The position numbers were made by a program, and so were the translations under genes. Under the pieces are notes generated by a model, which made no database searches, was not told the origin of the DNA, and worked only from the letters and a program-made list of their open reading frames with translations. DNA of 64,000 nt from Acidobacteriota bacterium (GTDB taxonomy: Bacteria; Acidobacteriota; Terriglobia; Terriglobales; SCQP01), in the NCBI GenBank assembly GCA_021818955.1, contig JAKASR010000014.1, forward strand, positions 30,761 to 94,760, in the 5' to 3' direction. Shown one piece after another: positions 26,711 to 35,794 of this stretch (position 1 is its first letter; each line of letters starts with the position of its first letter).

Positions 26711-26790
26711 GCTGTGATTGCGGAACAACTCCTCCCCGGAGCAGCCGGCAAAGGCTACCCGCGCGCGACCTGACAACGCCATCCAGCCGC

Positions 26791-26991
26791 TTAAGCCTGG
26801 GGCTGAGTCTGGCGGCTGGCAATCGAAATCAGAAATGCCAGCGCTCCCAATTCCAGCAGGGTATGCGGATAAATCGTCCACTTCTGCACCAAATGGACGC
26901 CGGTAAGGCTGAAGGTTAACATGCGCATGATGACCGCGAGTAAAATCAGCAGCCAGCCGAGGTTATAACAATGCTTGCCCAATGACTTCAT
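26791..26991 (-). CDS. Small two-helix membrane protein, unknown
   Basis: 66 residues with AAGGAG directly upstream of the ATG, so the start is well supported. Two hydrophobic segments (about 10-28 and 42-60) are separated by a short polar loop containing HLVQKWTIYPHTLLE. No family recognised. Convergent with the ferredoxin gene. Function unknown. Confidence 0.65.
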   Translation of the reverse strand: MKSLGKHCYNLGWLLILLAVIMRMLTFSLTGVHLVQKWTIYPHTLLELGALAFLISIASRQTQPQA

Positions 26992-27062
26992 ACGAACTCC
27001 TTGAGCAGACGGGTGGAAAACTCACGGCGATTCTAGGCAATCGCCCGCCTGAATGCAACCGG

Positions 27063-27086
27063 AAAAAAATAAAAGCGGCACCGCCG
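27063..27086 (-). terminator. Intrinsic terminator of the dienelactone hydrolase gene
   Basis: On the minus strand CGGC-ggt-GCCG (27076-27086) is followed by CTTTTATTTTTTT. It lies about 70 bases after the dienelactone hydrolase stop. A 16-base perfect palindrome, CGCCCCGGCCGGGGCG, is at 27122-27137 between the stop and the terminator. Confidence 0.65.
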
Positions 27087-27156
27087 GCTGAGCCGTTAGC
27101 GCTTCCAGATGCTTGAGTTGACGCCCCGGCCGGGGCGGTATCCTCATGGTTTCGGT

Positions 27157-27858
27157 TCAGGCATTAAAGCACTCATCCAGAAAAGACTGGGTGAGCGCCC
27201 AAGCCTGGCGTGCGGAAGCGGCGTGAAAGCTGGGCCGGGCGTCGCAAAAAAAACCGTGTCCGGCCTCGGAAAATTCGGTCATGGTAAACGGCTTTTTCGC
27301 CTTCAGCATGGCGTCGGCAACCGGACGGCGTTGTTCAGGCGGAATGTGCGTATCGCGTTCACCCCAGAAAAACAGCATGGGTCCGGCCAGACTGGCGACG
27401 CGGCCGAGCAGCGGCTGCATGCCGCCACCGTAGAAGGAAACGGCGGCGCGCAGGGGCAGCAGCGTGTTGGCCAGAAAGGCAACGCGCCCGCCCAGGCAAA
27501 ACCCGACGGCGGCGAGATGCGTATTCAGTCCATGCCGCGCCGCCAGCCAGGCGTGCGCGGCGGAAATATCCGCGGCCATGCCCTCCGGCGTTAACGCCTG
27601 GAAATGCTCCTGGCAGGCGGCGAAATTGTCGTAGCCGGCTTCGAAGCCGGGCGCCGTGCGGTGATAAAGTTCCGGCGCGATCACGCTATATCCCTGCCGG
27701 CTGAAGCGCATCGCCACGTCGCGAATATGCGGATTGACGCCGAAGGCTTCCTGAAACAGCAGCAGACCCCGCCGCCAGCCGGCTGCTGGCATCGCGGTCC
27801 AGGCGCGCATGCGCGTGCCATCTTCCACCTGCAACTCCACCCACTCATGCTTGTCCAT
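27157..27858 (-). CDS. Dienelactone hydrolase family protein
   Basis: 233 residues from the ATG at 27856-27858 (GAGGG ribosome site); the longer open frame upstream has no start signal. Alpha/beta-hydrolase fold with the DLH triad: Cys121 in GFCLGGR, Asp169 in GERDTHIP and His201 in EAGHGF. Glu37 in LFQEAFG matches the conserved Glu of the family. The cysteine nucleophile distinguishes it from serine hydrolases. The family opens lactones such as dienelactone in chlorocatechol breakdown, but many members have unknown natural substrates. No aromatic-degradation genes are nearby. Confidence 0.9.
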   Translation of the reverse strand: MDKHEWVELQVEDGTRMRAWTAMPAAGWRRGLLLFQEAFGVNPHIRDVAMRFSRQGYSVIAPELYHRTAPGFEAGYDNFAACQEHFQALTPEGMAADISAAHAWLAARHGLNTHLAAVGFCLGGRVAFLANTLLPLRAAVSFYGGGMQPLLGRVASLAGPMLFFWGERDTHIPPEQRRPVADAMLKAKKPFTMTEFSEAGHGFFCDARPSFHAASARQAWALTQSFLDECFNA

Positions 27859-27927
27859 AGCGGCCCTCAAGCCTAATCTGGCGCGGCAACATGATTCGCC
27901 CCGCCACTTTATTGTAGGATGCAACCC

Positions 27928-29583
27928 ATGCCTACTCCCATCGTTTTTAAACCCCTGCGCCGGGCCTTCGCTCTGGCCGTTTCTTTCGGGGCTATAGGCT
28001 CCTTGCCCTGCCTGGGACAGAATCAGCCCAGCGGCTCTCTTTCCGCGCGGCTGCGGCCTTTTCAGGCCCGCCTGCGGCAAATCATGCGTGATCCGCGCTA
28101 TCGCCATGCGGATTTCGGAATCGCCATATATTCGCTGAGCCGCCGGAAAATGCTGTTCCACTGGAATGGCGGCAAGCTGTTCACACCGGCTTCGACGACA
28201 AAACTGGTCACGGAAGGCTGCGCGCTGCAATTATTCGGGCCGGATTACCGGTTTCACACGCGCATCTATCGCACCGGCGCGATTCGCCGCGGCACGCTTG
28301 CCGGCAGCCTGGTGCTGGTCGCCGGCGGCGATCCGAATCTTTCCGCCCGCGTGCAGCCTGATGGGACATTAGCCTTTGAGAATTGGGATCATTCCTACGA
28401 TGGCAGCCGCTATACCCGCGCGGTGCCTGGAAATCCCCTGCGCGTATTGAATCAACTGGCGCGCCGGCTGGCGGCTCAAGGCTTGCGCAAGATCAACGGC
28501 GGCGTGTATGTGGATACGACCTTGTTTCCCGAGGGCCGGCGCGAGTTGGGCACGGGCGTGGTGATTTCTCCCATCGTGGTCAACGATAACCTGGTGGATC
28601 TCACCCTCGGCCCCGGCACGGCCGCAGGGCAGCCGGTCACAATCGCCATCGCTCCCCAGACTGGCTATGTAAGCTTTATCAATCAGGCCTTGACCTCGGC
28701 GCCGGGCAGTCTGCCGAACATTCGCTTCAGCCAGGATGTGGCCGCGGCCGATGGCACGCATCGGGTCACGATATCCGGCGAATTCCCCGCCGGGCAGGCT
28801 CCCATTCTCTACGCCTATGCCGTGCCCCAACCCAGCCGTTTTGCGCAGTTTGCATTGGCCGCCGCGCTGCACAGCGCGGGCATAGCGGTACAGGTGCCGG
28901 GCAATGACGCGCTTCCCGCAGCTGGCCTATCCAGCCTGCAACAGCCCGGCCGTGAATTATTGGATTACGCCTCGCCCAAATTTGCGCAGGAGGTGAAGGT
29001 GACGCTGAAAGTCAGTCAAAACCTGCATGCCAGCATGATGCCTTACCTGGAGGGCTCGCTTTTGGCTCATCGGCGCCGGCATATAGTCCAGGGTGGATTT
29101 GCGCTGGAACGAAAACTGCTCTCCGCGGCCGGGCTGGATTTGAGTGGGGCTTCGCAAAGCGATGGCGCGGGGGGATCGGGCGCGGCTTTTTTCAGCCCCG
29201 ATTTCATGGTGCATTATCTGGCCTGGATGGCGGGCCGGCCGCAGTTTCCGTGGTTTTACCGGGCGCTGCCGGTGCTCGGGCGCGATGGCACGCTCTTCAA
29301 TATCCAAACCCATTCGCCGGCCGCCGGCCATGTGCGCGCCAAAACCGGCACTTACGATGAATACGACGCCTTGAACCGCGATTTAATCGTGACCGGTAAA
29401 GGGCTGGCCGGTTATATGACCACCGCCGCAAACGAGCGGCTGGCGTTCGCCTTTTACATCAACCGTGTTTCCCTGCCGTTGGGCGGCCTCGGTTCGATCG
29501 AGCGCACGGTAGGCGAATCGCTTGGCCAATTAGCGACTGCCGCTTACGAACTTCCCGCCCCCGATGTTCATAATAAGAACTGA
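27928..29583 (+). CDS. dacB: D-alanyl-D-alanine carboxypeptidase/endopeptidase (PBP4, S13 family)
   Basis: 551 residues from the ATG at 27928. This is preferred to the ATG 9 bases upstream because TAGGA lies 8 bases before it. A signal peptide ends near CLGQN. The active-site tetrad is SxxK at Ser89-Lys92 (PASTTK), with a second Ser motif in GASQSDGAGGSG and KTG at Lys472 (AKTGTYDEYD). Domain inserts between the first and second motifs, as in PBP4, are present (about 160-340). The enzyme trims or cleaves peptidoglycan cross-bridges in the periplasm. It ends in a convergent arrangement with the ABM gene, with a hairpin between. Confidence 0.93.
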   Translation: MPTPIVFKPLRRAFALAVSFGAIGSLPCLGQNQPSGSLSARLRPFQARLRQIMRDPRYRHADFGIAIYSLSRRKMLFHWNGGKLFTPASTTKLVTEGCALQLFGPDYRFHTRIYRTGAIRRGTLAGSLVLVAGGDPNLSARVQPDGTLAFENWDHSYDGSRYTRAVPGNPLRVLNQLARRLAAQGLRKINGGVYVDTTLFPEGRRELGTGVVISPIVVNDNLVDLTLGPGTAAGQPVTIAIAPQTGYVSFINQALTSAPGSLPNIRFSQDVAAADGTHRVTISGEFPAGQAPILYAYAVPQPSRFAQFALAAALHSAGIAVQVPGNDALPAAGLSSLQQPGRELLDYASPKFAQEVKVTLKVSQNLHASMMPYLEGSLLAHRRRHIVQGGFALERKLLSAAGLDLSGASQSDGAGGSGAAFFSPDFMVHYLAWMAGRPQFPWFYRALPVLGRDGTLFNIQTHSPAAGHVRAKTGTYDEYDALNRDLIVTGKGLAGYMTTAANERLAFAFYINRVSLPLGGLGSIERTVGESLGQLATAAYELPAPDVHNKN

Positions 29584-29602
29584 AAATGATTCATTCTGAA
29601 CC

Positions 29603-29640
29603 TTGGATTTCGGTGCTTCTTAACGAGCCCCGAAATCCAA
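29603..29640. terminator. Bidirectional hairpin between convergent genes
   Basis: Arms TTGGATTTCGG (29603-29613) and CCGAAATCCAA (29630-29640) pair over 11 bp around a 16-base loop. It lies between the dacB stop and the oppositely oriented ABM gene. No T-run on either side, so termination is inferred only from position and stem strength. Confidence 0.5.
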
Positions 29641-29651
29641 ACGGCGGAAAA

Positions 29652-29999
29652 TCAGGCGGCAAGCTTCGTATTTTGCCCCATGCCGGCTTTTCCGGCGTGA
29701 ATCTTGTGCGCGGAAGCGTTCTCCACCGGCAAAGTGTTCACCGTCATCGAAGCCGCCAGAATGGGCGCTAGTTTGCGCGTCATTTCCTGGAACAGGCCTT
29801 TGCCGTAGCGTTCTTCGTCCGCCGGGGTTTGCCACAGGGTGATGCAGCAGAATTTGCCGGTATTCGGGTCGAGCGATTCGATATTCTCGATAAATCCCGC
29901 TTGCGTCTGGATCTTGGGAATGAATTCTTCATTCAGCGATTTTCTGAATTCGCGCATCCGGCCGGGCTGGACTGTGAGTAGCACAATGCGGGAAATCAT
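29652..29999 (-). CDS. ABM / dimeric alpha-beta barrel family protein
   Basis: 115 residues from the ATG at 29997-29999, which has AAGGAGA upstream. A ferredoxin-like alpha/beta segment fits the antibiotic-biosynthesis-monooxygenase or stress-responsive dimeric-barrel superfamily: RIVLLTVQPGRMREFRKSL, then GFIENIESLDPNTGKFCCITLW. Proteins of this kind act as small monooxygenases or as uncharacterised ligand-binding dimers. The basic tail after residue 90 is atypical. Substrate not inferable. Confidence 0.75.
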   Translation of the reverse strand: MISRIVLLTVQPGRMREFRKSLNEEFIPKIQTQAGFIENIESLDPNTGKFCCITLWQTPADEERYGKGLFQEMTRKLAPILAASMTVNTLPVENASAHKIHAGKAGMGQNTKLAA

Positions 30000-30020
30000 A
30001 CGATCTTCTCCTTCATCAAG

Positions 30021-30101
30021 CATTAACGACCGAGTCGGACAGAAGTATTCGTCCGAAATCGCAGGCCGAAGCGCGGGGTTCCTATTAGGTCCAGCGCCTA
30101 T
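30021..30101 (-). repeat. Second repeat module beside copy B
   Basis: Read on the minus strand it has TAGGCGCTGGACCT, CCCCGCGCTTCGGCC and CCGACTCGGTCGTT in the same order as 17139-17220 on the plus strand. It lies just 3' of the two-hairpin element, as it does at copy C. Confidence 0.6.
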
Positions 30102-30123
30102 TAACGACAATAAACTTTCGGCA

Positions 30124-30206
30124 GCCATGAGTTTTCGCAAAGCGTCCGGTTTCGGCCGGACCTTTGCGAAAGCGTCAGCGCCTAAAAGTAAAAGCGGCCG
30201 AGCCGC
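30124..30206 (-). repeat. Two-hairpin interspersed repeat, copy B
   Basis: On the minus strand hairpin 1 is GCGGC-tcg-GCCGC (30206 to 30194). It is followed by the same T-rich spacer and the same large hairpin as copy A. Bases 30124-30200 are the exact reverse complement of 4445-4521 (77 bases, no mismatch). Flanks outside the match are unrelated. Confidence 0.85.
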
Positions 30207-30342
30207 TCGGCGCGGAGTCGGGCCCGCGGCGCCACAACTGCGATGCCTCGGTTAAAAAGGCGGATGCACAAAATCGGGAAACATTCCGGCTATCCTCCAT
30301 TATGCCGCGCCGCGCATCCGGAGGTTCGCTATATAAACGGCC

Positions 30343-30348
30343 TATAAT
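30343..30348 (+). promoter_or_regulatory. -10 element, possibly giving a leaderless transcript
   Basis: A perfect TATAAT is followed after 7 bases by an in-frame ATG (30356-30358) of the VKOR fusion. If transcription starts 7-8 bases after the -10, the message would begin at that ATG. No ribosome site at proper distance precedes any start candidate, which supports this. No clear -35 is present. Confidence 0.4.
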
Positions 30349-31972
30349 GAACGCCATGCGGCGAATTTTCATGCTGGCGCTGGCCTTGGCCGGCCTGTTT
30401 GTCAGCCTGTATTTAAGCTGGGAATACACCTCCCCTTCCCACCCGATGCTTTGCCTGGGAACCGGCTGCGACTTCGTGCGCGCCAGCCGATACGCCCATT
30501 TTTTGGGCGTGCCCACCCCGTTCTATGGCGTCGTTTTTTATGTCCTCCTGGGCTTGTTGATTTTTAGCGGGAGTTTGAGTTCAGGGCTGATGCGCCGCAG
30601 GCTGCGGGCAATGGTCTTGCCATTAGCCTCGGCCGGATTGCTGGCCTCGGCTTTCCTGACGGGAATCGAGGCCTTTGTGCTGCACCACTGGTGCGAGTGG
30701 TGTTTAGGCTCGGCGGCAGCCGCAAGCCTGATTTTTTTAATTGCGGTTATCGATGCGTTGCGCGCCCCGGTTGGCCTGGAGCCTTGCCGGCGCGGCGAAA
30801 CTCTGGCGCAGGCCCTGGTTTTGATCGTGGCGGCGGCGCTTGGAACGCCTTTATTCATTCACCTCGTTCATCGTGGAAGCTTTTCGGCTGCCCCGTCGCT
30901 GGTTCATCCCGGCCCGGCCGCCCTGGCCCGCCTCATCCGTCCCGATAGCGAAGCGCTGGGCAGCCCGCGCTCCCGGGTGACCATCGTTGAATTCGGCGAT
31001 TTTGAATGTCCGATGTGCGCGCTGGCGCAGGCCAGCATTGAACGCGCGCTGGCGCAATATGGCAGGAATATTCGGCTTGTTTTTCGGCAATTTCCCCTGA
31101 CCAGCGTGCACCCGCAGGCGGAAAAGGCCGCGGAAGCCAGCTTATGCGCCGCGGCGCAGGGGCGTTTCTGGCGGGCCGAGCGTTTGTTCTATCGCAAGCA
31201 GGCCGATTTGAGCGTGCCCGCGCTGGAAAGATATGCCGCTGAATTGCAATTAATGCCCGGCCCCTTCCAAGCCTGCCTGGCCAGCGGGAATATGTCTAAA
31301 GTTGTGCAGCGCGATCTTGCCGATGGGCGGGCCCTGGGAGTGCGTGGCACGCCTACGTTTTTCATCTTGCGCAGCCGGGGCAACGCCAGACCTCCGGCGA
31401 TTCAGACGATTTACGGCCCTCCGCAATACGCCGTCTTGTCGGCCATGATTCAACAAGCATTAACCCGGCCGGTGCAAGCTGTCGCCGGCCCGCCATTAGC
31501 CAACTTGCGTGCCCGCCCGTCCGGCAACTCGCATCCAGCGGCCGCCGTCTCCCCTGCGGCTGGCTTCGGCGGCAATCCCTTTGGCGGCGACGATCCGCTG
31601 ACCTGCAGCGCCAATGAAGCCCGGCGGGCGCAGCCGGCGGAGATTCGCACGCCCGCGGCCAGGCAACTCTTCCAGCACCGGCCACGCGCTTTATTCATTG
31701 ATGTGCGCCCGGCTTCGGATTACAAGCGCGGCCATATTCCCGGGGCGTTGAATATTCCCATTGAAGCGTTCGAGCCAAGGAGCGCGGCGTTATCACGGCG
31801 GCGGACGATAGTCCTCTACCAGGGCGGCGAAGGCAGTGGCGAAGATGCCTGCGCGTTCAGCCGCGCCGCCGGACGCATTCTGCTGGCGCGCGGATTTTCC
31901 AAGCTTAAAGTGCTGGTTTACAAAGACGGCTTGCGCGGCTGGCATCAGGCCGGCTTGCCCATCCAAAAGTGA
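30347..31972 (+). CDS. VKOR - DsbA-like thioredoxin - rhodanese fusion
   Basis: 541 residues from the ATG at 30347; the ATG at 30356 is an equally good start. Residues about 1-175 form a membrane VKOR domain with loop cysteines Cys36/Cys41 and the quinone-side CxxC Cys116/Cys119. Residues about 200-375 are a DsbA-type thioredoxin domain with CPMC (Cys221/Cys224) and cis-Pro in RGTPTFF. A Pro/Gly/Ala linker leads to a rhodanese domain (about 437-541). Its active-site loop reads YQGGEGSGED, so the catalytic Cys is replaced by Gln492; Cys502 lies just after the loop. VKOR reoxidises the fused thioredoxin and passes electrons to quinone, making protein disulfides in the periplasm. The rhodanese is probably a binding module here. 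Confidence 0.88.
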   Translation: MNAMRRIFMLALALAGLFVSLYLSWEYTSPSHPMLCLGTGCDFVRASRYAHFLGVPTPFYGVVFYVLLGLLIFSGSLSSGLMRRRLRAMVLPLASAGLLASAFLTGIEAFVLHHWCEWCLGSAAAASLIFLIAVIDALRAPVGLEPCRRGETLAQALVLIVAAALGTPLFIHLVHRGSFSAAPSLVHPGPAALARLIRPDSEALGSPRSRVTIVEFGDFECPMCALAQASIERALAQYGRNIRLVFRQFPLTSVHPQAEKAAEASLCAAAQGRFWRAERLFYRKQADLSVPALERYAAELQLMPGPFQACLASGNMSKVVQRDLADGRALGVRGTPTFFILRSRGNARPPAIQTIYGPPQYAVLSAMIQQALTRPVQAVAGPPLANLRARPSGNSHPAAAVSPAAGFGGNPFGGDDPLTCSANEARRAQPAEIRTPAARQLFQHRPRALFIDVRPASDYKRGHIPGALNIPIEAFEPRSAALSRRRTIVLYQGGEGSGEDACAFSRAAGRILLARGFSKLKVLVYKDGLRGWHQAGLPIQK

Positions 31973-32286
31973 TTGCCAAGTAGCCGGCGGCAGGGCGGGC
32001 GCGTCGCGGTGGACGCCAAGGAAGCTTCTGGATTCCGGCTTTTATCTTCTCCAGCCTGATTTCGCGCGGCGATACTGCTTAAAATGTTAGCTGGCCATAT
32101 TGACACTACCCGCCCACGTTGCTATAAAATGTCGAGTCTAAGCCTTAAATTAAGGGCATTGACGGAAGTTGCCGCCCGAATTTTTCGAAGGCTCTCCGTT
32201 TACATAGAGAATTGGCGTCTGGATGCTGCTGGAATTGGAAGCAGGTTTTGCCCGGTCTGCGCAAAGGCTTGCAAGGAAACAAACCA
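31973..32286. other. Promoter-bearing intergenic region
   Basis: 314 bases between the VKOR fusion and the propeller gene, both on the plus strand. It contains a strong sigma-70-type promoter at 32100-32128 and a 13-base palindrome CCTTAAATTAAGG at 32143-32155, about 10-20 bases after the expected transcription start, where an operator could lie. No small gene is supported. Confidence 0.55.
32100..32128 (+). promoter_or_regulatory. Sigma-70-type promoter of the propeller gene
   Basis: TTGACA at 32100-32105, 17-base spacer, TATAAA at 32123-32128. This is the best housekeeping promoter in the window. Expected start near 32135 gives a 5' leader of about 150 bases. Confidence 0.7.
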
Positions 32287-35200
32287 ATGTTCAATGGCGT
32301 GATTAAGTATGAGCGGCTGGCCTTGGCCGGCATGGTCGCATTTACCCTGGGGGCGGCGGCGCAAGTCAGCCCCAGCCTCTTCGCCGGTCTCAAGTGGCGC
32401 AACGTGGGCCCTTTCCACGGCGGCCGCATATCCTGCGTCACCGGGGTGGTTGGCCAGCCGAATGTATATTACTTTGGCACGCCGCTGGGCGGCATCTGGA
32501 AAACCACCAGCGCCGGCGTCACCTGGTTCCCCATCTTCGACCAGGTGAAGAATGTGGATAGTATTGGCGCGATCCGGGTCGCCCCCTCCGATCCCAAAAT
32601 CGTTTACGCCGGCGCTGGCGACCCCATCCTCGGCAGCCTCGGCGACGGCATGTGGAAATCCACCGATGCCGGCAAAACCTGGCGCCATATCGGCCTGCAA
32701 TCTACCGTAAAAATTGACAGCATTCTGGTCGACCCTGACGATCCCAACCTGGTGATTGTCTCGGCGCTCGGCGATGCCACCCATCACGGGGGAGGAGTTT
32801 ACCGCTCCACCGATGGCGGCCAGACCTGGACCAATGTTCTCAAGCCCGCCGGTTACCCCGGCACCCGCCAGGTGACGTTTGCCTATGATGATCCCAGCGT
32901 CATGCTGGCCGTCACGCAGGGCACCGGAAATATGTTTGGCGTCAAGCAAAAAAAAGCAAAGCCCCCGTTGCTATTCAAATCCACCGACGAGGGCCTGACC
33001 TGGAAGCCGGTAAAAATTCCGCCTTTTCCGGGCCGCGTTGCCGTGGCGATTGCCATGCACACCGACGGCCAGCGCTTTTATCTCATCGGCAACAATATTG
33101 AAAACGGCTCGGGTCTGTTTCGTTCCGATGATGGCGGCGCGAACTGGCGGCACATGGCGGGCAAGGACACCCGCATTGAAAACGGCCAGGGCGGCTACAG
33201 TAGCGGCGTTTTCGTGGACTCGGAAAACCCCGATATCGTTTATACCGTCAGCACCGCCATGTATCGCTCCACCGACGGCGGCGTTACCTTCCACGCCTTC
33301 AAAGGCGCGCCCGGAGGGGAAGATTATCACAAGGTTTGGATTGATCCCCATAATGGCCGGCACATCTTCATCGGGGCGGACCAGGGGGCCAGCGTCAGCC
33401 TCGATGGCGGCCACACCTGGAGCCTTTGGTACACGCAAACCATCTCCCAGATCTATCACCTCGCCACCACTCATCAATATCCTTACTGGATCGTCGGTTC
33501 CCAGCAGGATACCGGCGCGGTCATGATTAGCAGCCGCGGGAATTGGGGGCAGGTCAACTTTACCGATTGGAGCCCGCTTCCCTCCTCCGAATTCGGCGTC
33601 CTCACGACCGATCCCCTTCACCCGAACATCATTTATGGCGTCGGTTATGGTCCCGGCAGCGGTGGTAGCGGCATGATCAAAATCGATATGGCCACCGGAC
33701 AGTGGGGCAATGTTGCGGCCAATTTCGGCGTCGAATCCAAAAACTTTCGCGCCAGCCGCGACCAGCAGAAATTATTCGACACCGCCTTCGATCCGCGCGC
33801 CTTCTATGTCGCTTTCCAATGTCTGCTGGTCTCCCGCGATGGCGCTCATAGCTGGAAGTATTTCAGTCCCGACCTTACCACCCCGAAAGGGAAACCGCGC
33901 GTAGCCTGCGGCGTGCCTGTGCCGCCTAAGCCGCCGTCGCCGGCCGGCAAGCCCTGCCCCGCCCCCCACGCCGGCATCAGCTCCGGCAAGCCTCAAAGCT
34001 CGACCCCCAAGGGTACGCCCGCGCCGCCCTGCGTTAAGCCCAAGCCGCCGCGCAATCCCTTCGGCGGTCCTTCCGCCCCCGTCATCGTCGACTTCTCCAT
34101 TTCCAGGGTGAAACGCGGCGTGGTCTGGACCGTAAGCAGTAACAACCAGATCTATAACACCACGGATGGTGGCCGGCATTGGCGCAACGTCACCAACCTT
34201 ACCGGCTTGCCGCGCCAGATTCACCTCGAGTCGATCGTCGCCGGCGATAGCGTGAATACCGCTTACATAACCGGCCGTATCGGCTCAAGTAGCTTTTTCG
34301 CAACTCCAACGAAAAATGTGGATGCCGACGTGCCCCTCATCTGGCGTACGACCGACGGCGGTAAAACCTGGGCCAGCATCGTCAACGGTCTGCCCCGCGA
34401 TCAGCGGACCGGAAGCTGGGTCAATGTTTTGCGCGTTGATCCTAAACAACCGGGACTGCTGTTCGCCGGCACCGAAACCACCCTCTACGTCAGTTTTGAT
34501 AACGGCGAGCATTGGCAGTCGCTGCGCCTGAACCTGCCCAGCACCTCCATCCGCGACCTCGTCGTCCACACCGCCTTCCACCTGAACGATCTGGTCATCT
34601 GTACTTATGGCCGCGGCTTTTGGATTCTCGACGATTTCACCCCCTTGCGCCGGATTGCCGCCCATGGCCAGACTATCGCCAGCTCGCCGGCTTATCTCTT
34701 CAAACCTGAGGAAGCCATTCGCGCCCGCGAAAACGCCAACTGGGATCAGCCTTTTTCCGTCGAAGTTCCCCATGCTCTCAATCCGCCTTATGGCGTCATC
34801 GTGGATTATTACCTGAGCCGGAAACCAACGGGGCCAATCCAGCTTCAGGTCTTCGACTCTCGCGGCCATCTGGTCCGCACTATCTCCAGCAAGCTGCCGC
34901 CGCCGATTGAAAACCAGGCGTATCCCCGCTACTGGTTGGCTTCGCCCCAGTCCCGGGCATTGTCCACCCATGTCGGTGAAAACCGCTTCGCCTGGAATCT
35001 GCGCTACGATCCGCCGCCGGCTTTCCTGCACGATCTCGAGAACCAAATGAATTCCGTGGCTGGGACCACCACCCCCGGCCCCCACGGTCCGCAGGTGATC
35101 CCGGGTGTCTATACGCTCAAACTCACCGTCGATGGTCAGGTTTATACCCGCCACGTCACCGTCATGAACGATCCGCGTGTCGGCCAAAGCCGCTTGATCA

Positions 35201-35730
35201 TGGCCGCTCTGCGCGCCCAGCACCGGATCACGATGCAGGCCTATCGCGCTATGCAGCAAACCTACCAGGGCCACAAGGAAGTGATGGCGGTTTCGGCTCA
35301 GATTGCCTCTCTGCTGCAAAGCAAGCCGCCCGCCGCCGTCGCTGCGCAGGCTAAAACGCTGCAAGCCAGCCTGAATAATATTGGCGGAGTCATCCCGAAA
35401 GGCGGCTTCTCCTTCCTCTACGACCTTATGCATCATTCCAAACAGCCCAACGCCCTGCGTTCTTTCCTGCTGCTGAACAACAATTTCAATACCCTGGTCA
35501 GCATGACGCAGGTAGGCATCGACGAAGCGCCCACGCCTGCCCGGATCGCTACGTTGCGGGATGATTGCCAAAATTACAACCGCACCCTAGCCGCCTGGAA
35601 AGCGTTGCAAACGAACCAGTTCCCCGCCTTCAATGCCTTGCTGTCTCATAACAACCTGCAGCCACTCCACTTCGAGCCTACCCGGCTCGCAGCTCAGTCC
35701 TGTAATGTTCGCTCCGGCTCGCGCAAATGA
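32287..35730 (+). CDS. Large exported sortilin/VPS10-like BNR-repeat propeller protein
   Basis: 1147 residues from the ATG at 32287 (AAGGAAA upstream), opening into a signal peptide that ends near AAAQV. Many Asp-box/BNR signatures (SxDxGxTW type) appear, such as STDAGKTW, STDGGQTW, STDEGLTW, SDDGGANW and TTDGGKTW. They imply one or two beta-propellers across residues about 30-800. A Pro/Lys-rich linker (about 540-590) splits the propeller region. The C-terminal part has an Ig-like segment (GVYTLKLTVDGQVY) and a helical tail. Such proteins are abundant in Acidobacteria and often labelled glycosyl hydrolases, but no catalytic residues are evident. A binding role at the cell surface is likelier. 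Confidence 0.85.
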   Translation: MFNGVIKYERLALAGMVAFTLGAAAQVSPSLFAGLKWRNVGPFHGGRISCVTGVVGQPNVYYFGTPLGGIWKTTSAGVTWFPIFDQVKNVDSIGAIRVAPSDPKIVYAGAGDPILGSLGDGMWKSTDAGKTWRHIGLQSTVKIDSILVDPDDPNLVIVSALGDATHHGGGVYRSTDGGQTWTNVLKPAGYPGTRQVTFAYDDPSVMLAVTQGTGNMFGVKQKKAKPPLLFKSTDEGLTWKPVKIPPFPGRVAVAIAMHTDGQRFYLIGNNIENGSGLFRSDDGGANWRHMAGKDTRIENGQGGYSSGVFVDSENPDIVYTVSTAMYRSTDGGVTFHAFKGAPGGEDYHKVWIDPHNGRHIFIGADQGASVSLDGGHTWSLWYTQTISQIYHLATTHQYPYWIVGSQQDTGAVMISSRGNWGQVNFTDWSPLPSSEFGVLTTDPLHPNIIYGVGYGPGSGGSGMIKIDMATGQWGNVAANFGVESKNFRASRDQQKLFDTAFDPRAFYVAFQCLLVSRDGAHSWKYFSPDLTTPKGKPRVACGVPVPPKPPSPAGKPCPAPHAGISSGKPQSSTPKGTPAPPCVKPKPPRNPFGGPSAPVIVDFSISRVKRGVVWTVSSNNQIYNTTDGGRHWRNVTNLTGLPRQIHLESIVAGDSVNTAYITGRIGSSSFFATPTKNVDADVPLIWRTTDGGKTWASIVNGLPRDQRTGSWVNVLRVDPKQPGLLFAGTETTLYVSFDNGEHWQSLRLNLPSTSIRDLVVHTAFHLNDLVICTYGRGFWILDDFTPLRRIAAHGQTIASSPAYLFKPEEAIRARENANWDQPFSVEVPHALNPPYGVIVDYYLSRKPTGPIQLQVFDSRGHLVRTISSKLPPPIENQAYPRYWLASPQSRALSTHVGENRFAWNLRYDPPPAFLHDLENQMNSVAGTTTPGPHGPQVIPGVYTLKLTVDGQVYTRHVTVMNDPRVGQSRLIMAALRAQHRITMQAYRAMQQTYQGHKEVMAVSAQIASLLQSKPPAAVAAQAKTLQASLNNIGGVIPKGGFSFLYDLMHHSKQPNALRSFLLLNNNFNTLVSMTQVGIDEAPTPARIATLRDDCQNYNRTLAAWKALQTNQFPAFNALLSHNNLQPLHFEPTRLAAQSCNVRSGSRK

Positions 35731-35794
35731 GGATTGCCGTCATGGGGCAGCCGCCAGTCGCGTTGAACCGGCAAGGTCGGCTATGTAGGTCCGG

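Larger units (their letters stand above)
30000..30346. other. Divergent intergenic region with composite repeat B
   Basis: These 347 bases separate the minus-strand ABM gene and the plus-strand VKOR fusion. They contain the second repeat module (30021-30101), the two-hairpin repeat copy B (30124-30206) and a TATAAT close to the fusion gene start. The long plus-strand frame that enters the fusion gene crosses the repeat and is not taken as coding. Confidence 0.6.

Noticed and set aside
30164..30346. In-frame upstream extension of the VKOR fusion
   Set aside because: It crosses repeat copy B and has basic, non-hydrophobic composition before the first membrane helix; the start is better placed at 30347 or 30356.
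34285..35571. Minus-strand frame of 428 codons opposite the propeller gene
   Set aside because: Antisense to a well-supported gene with BNR motifs; no motif of its own.
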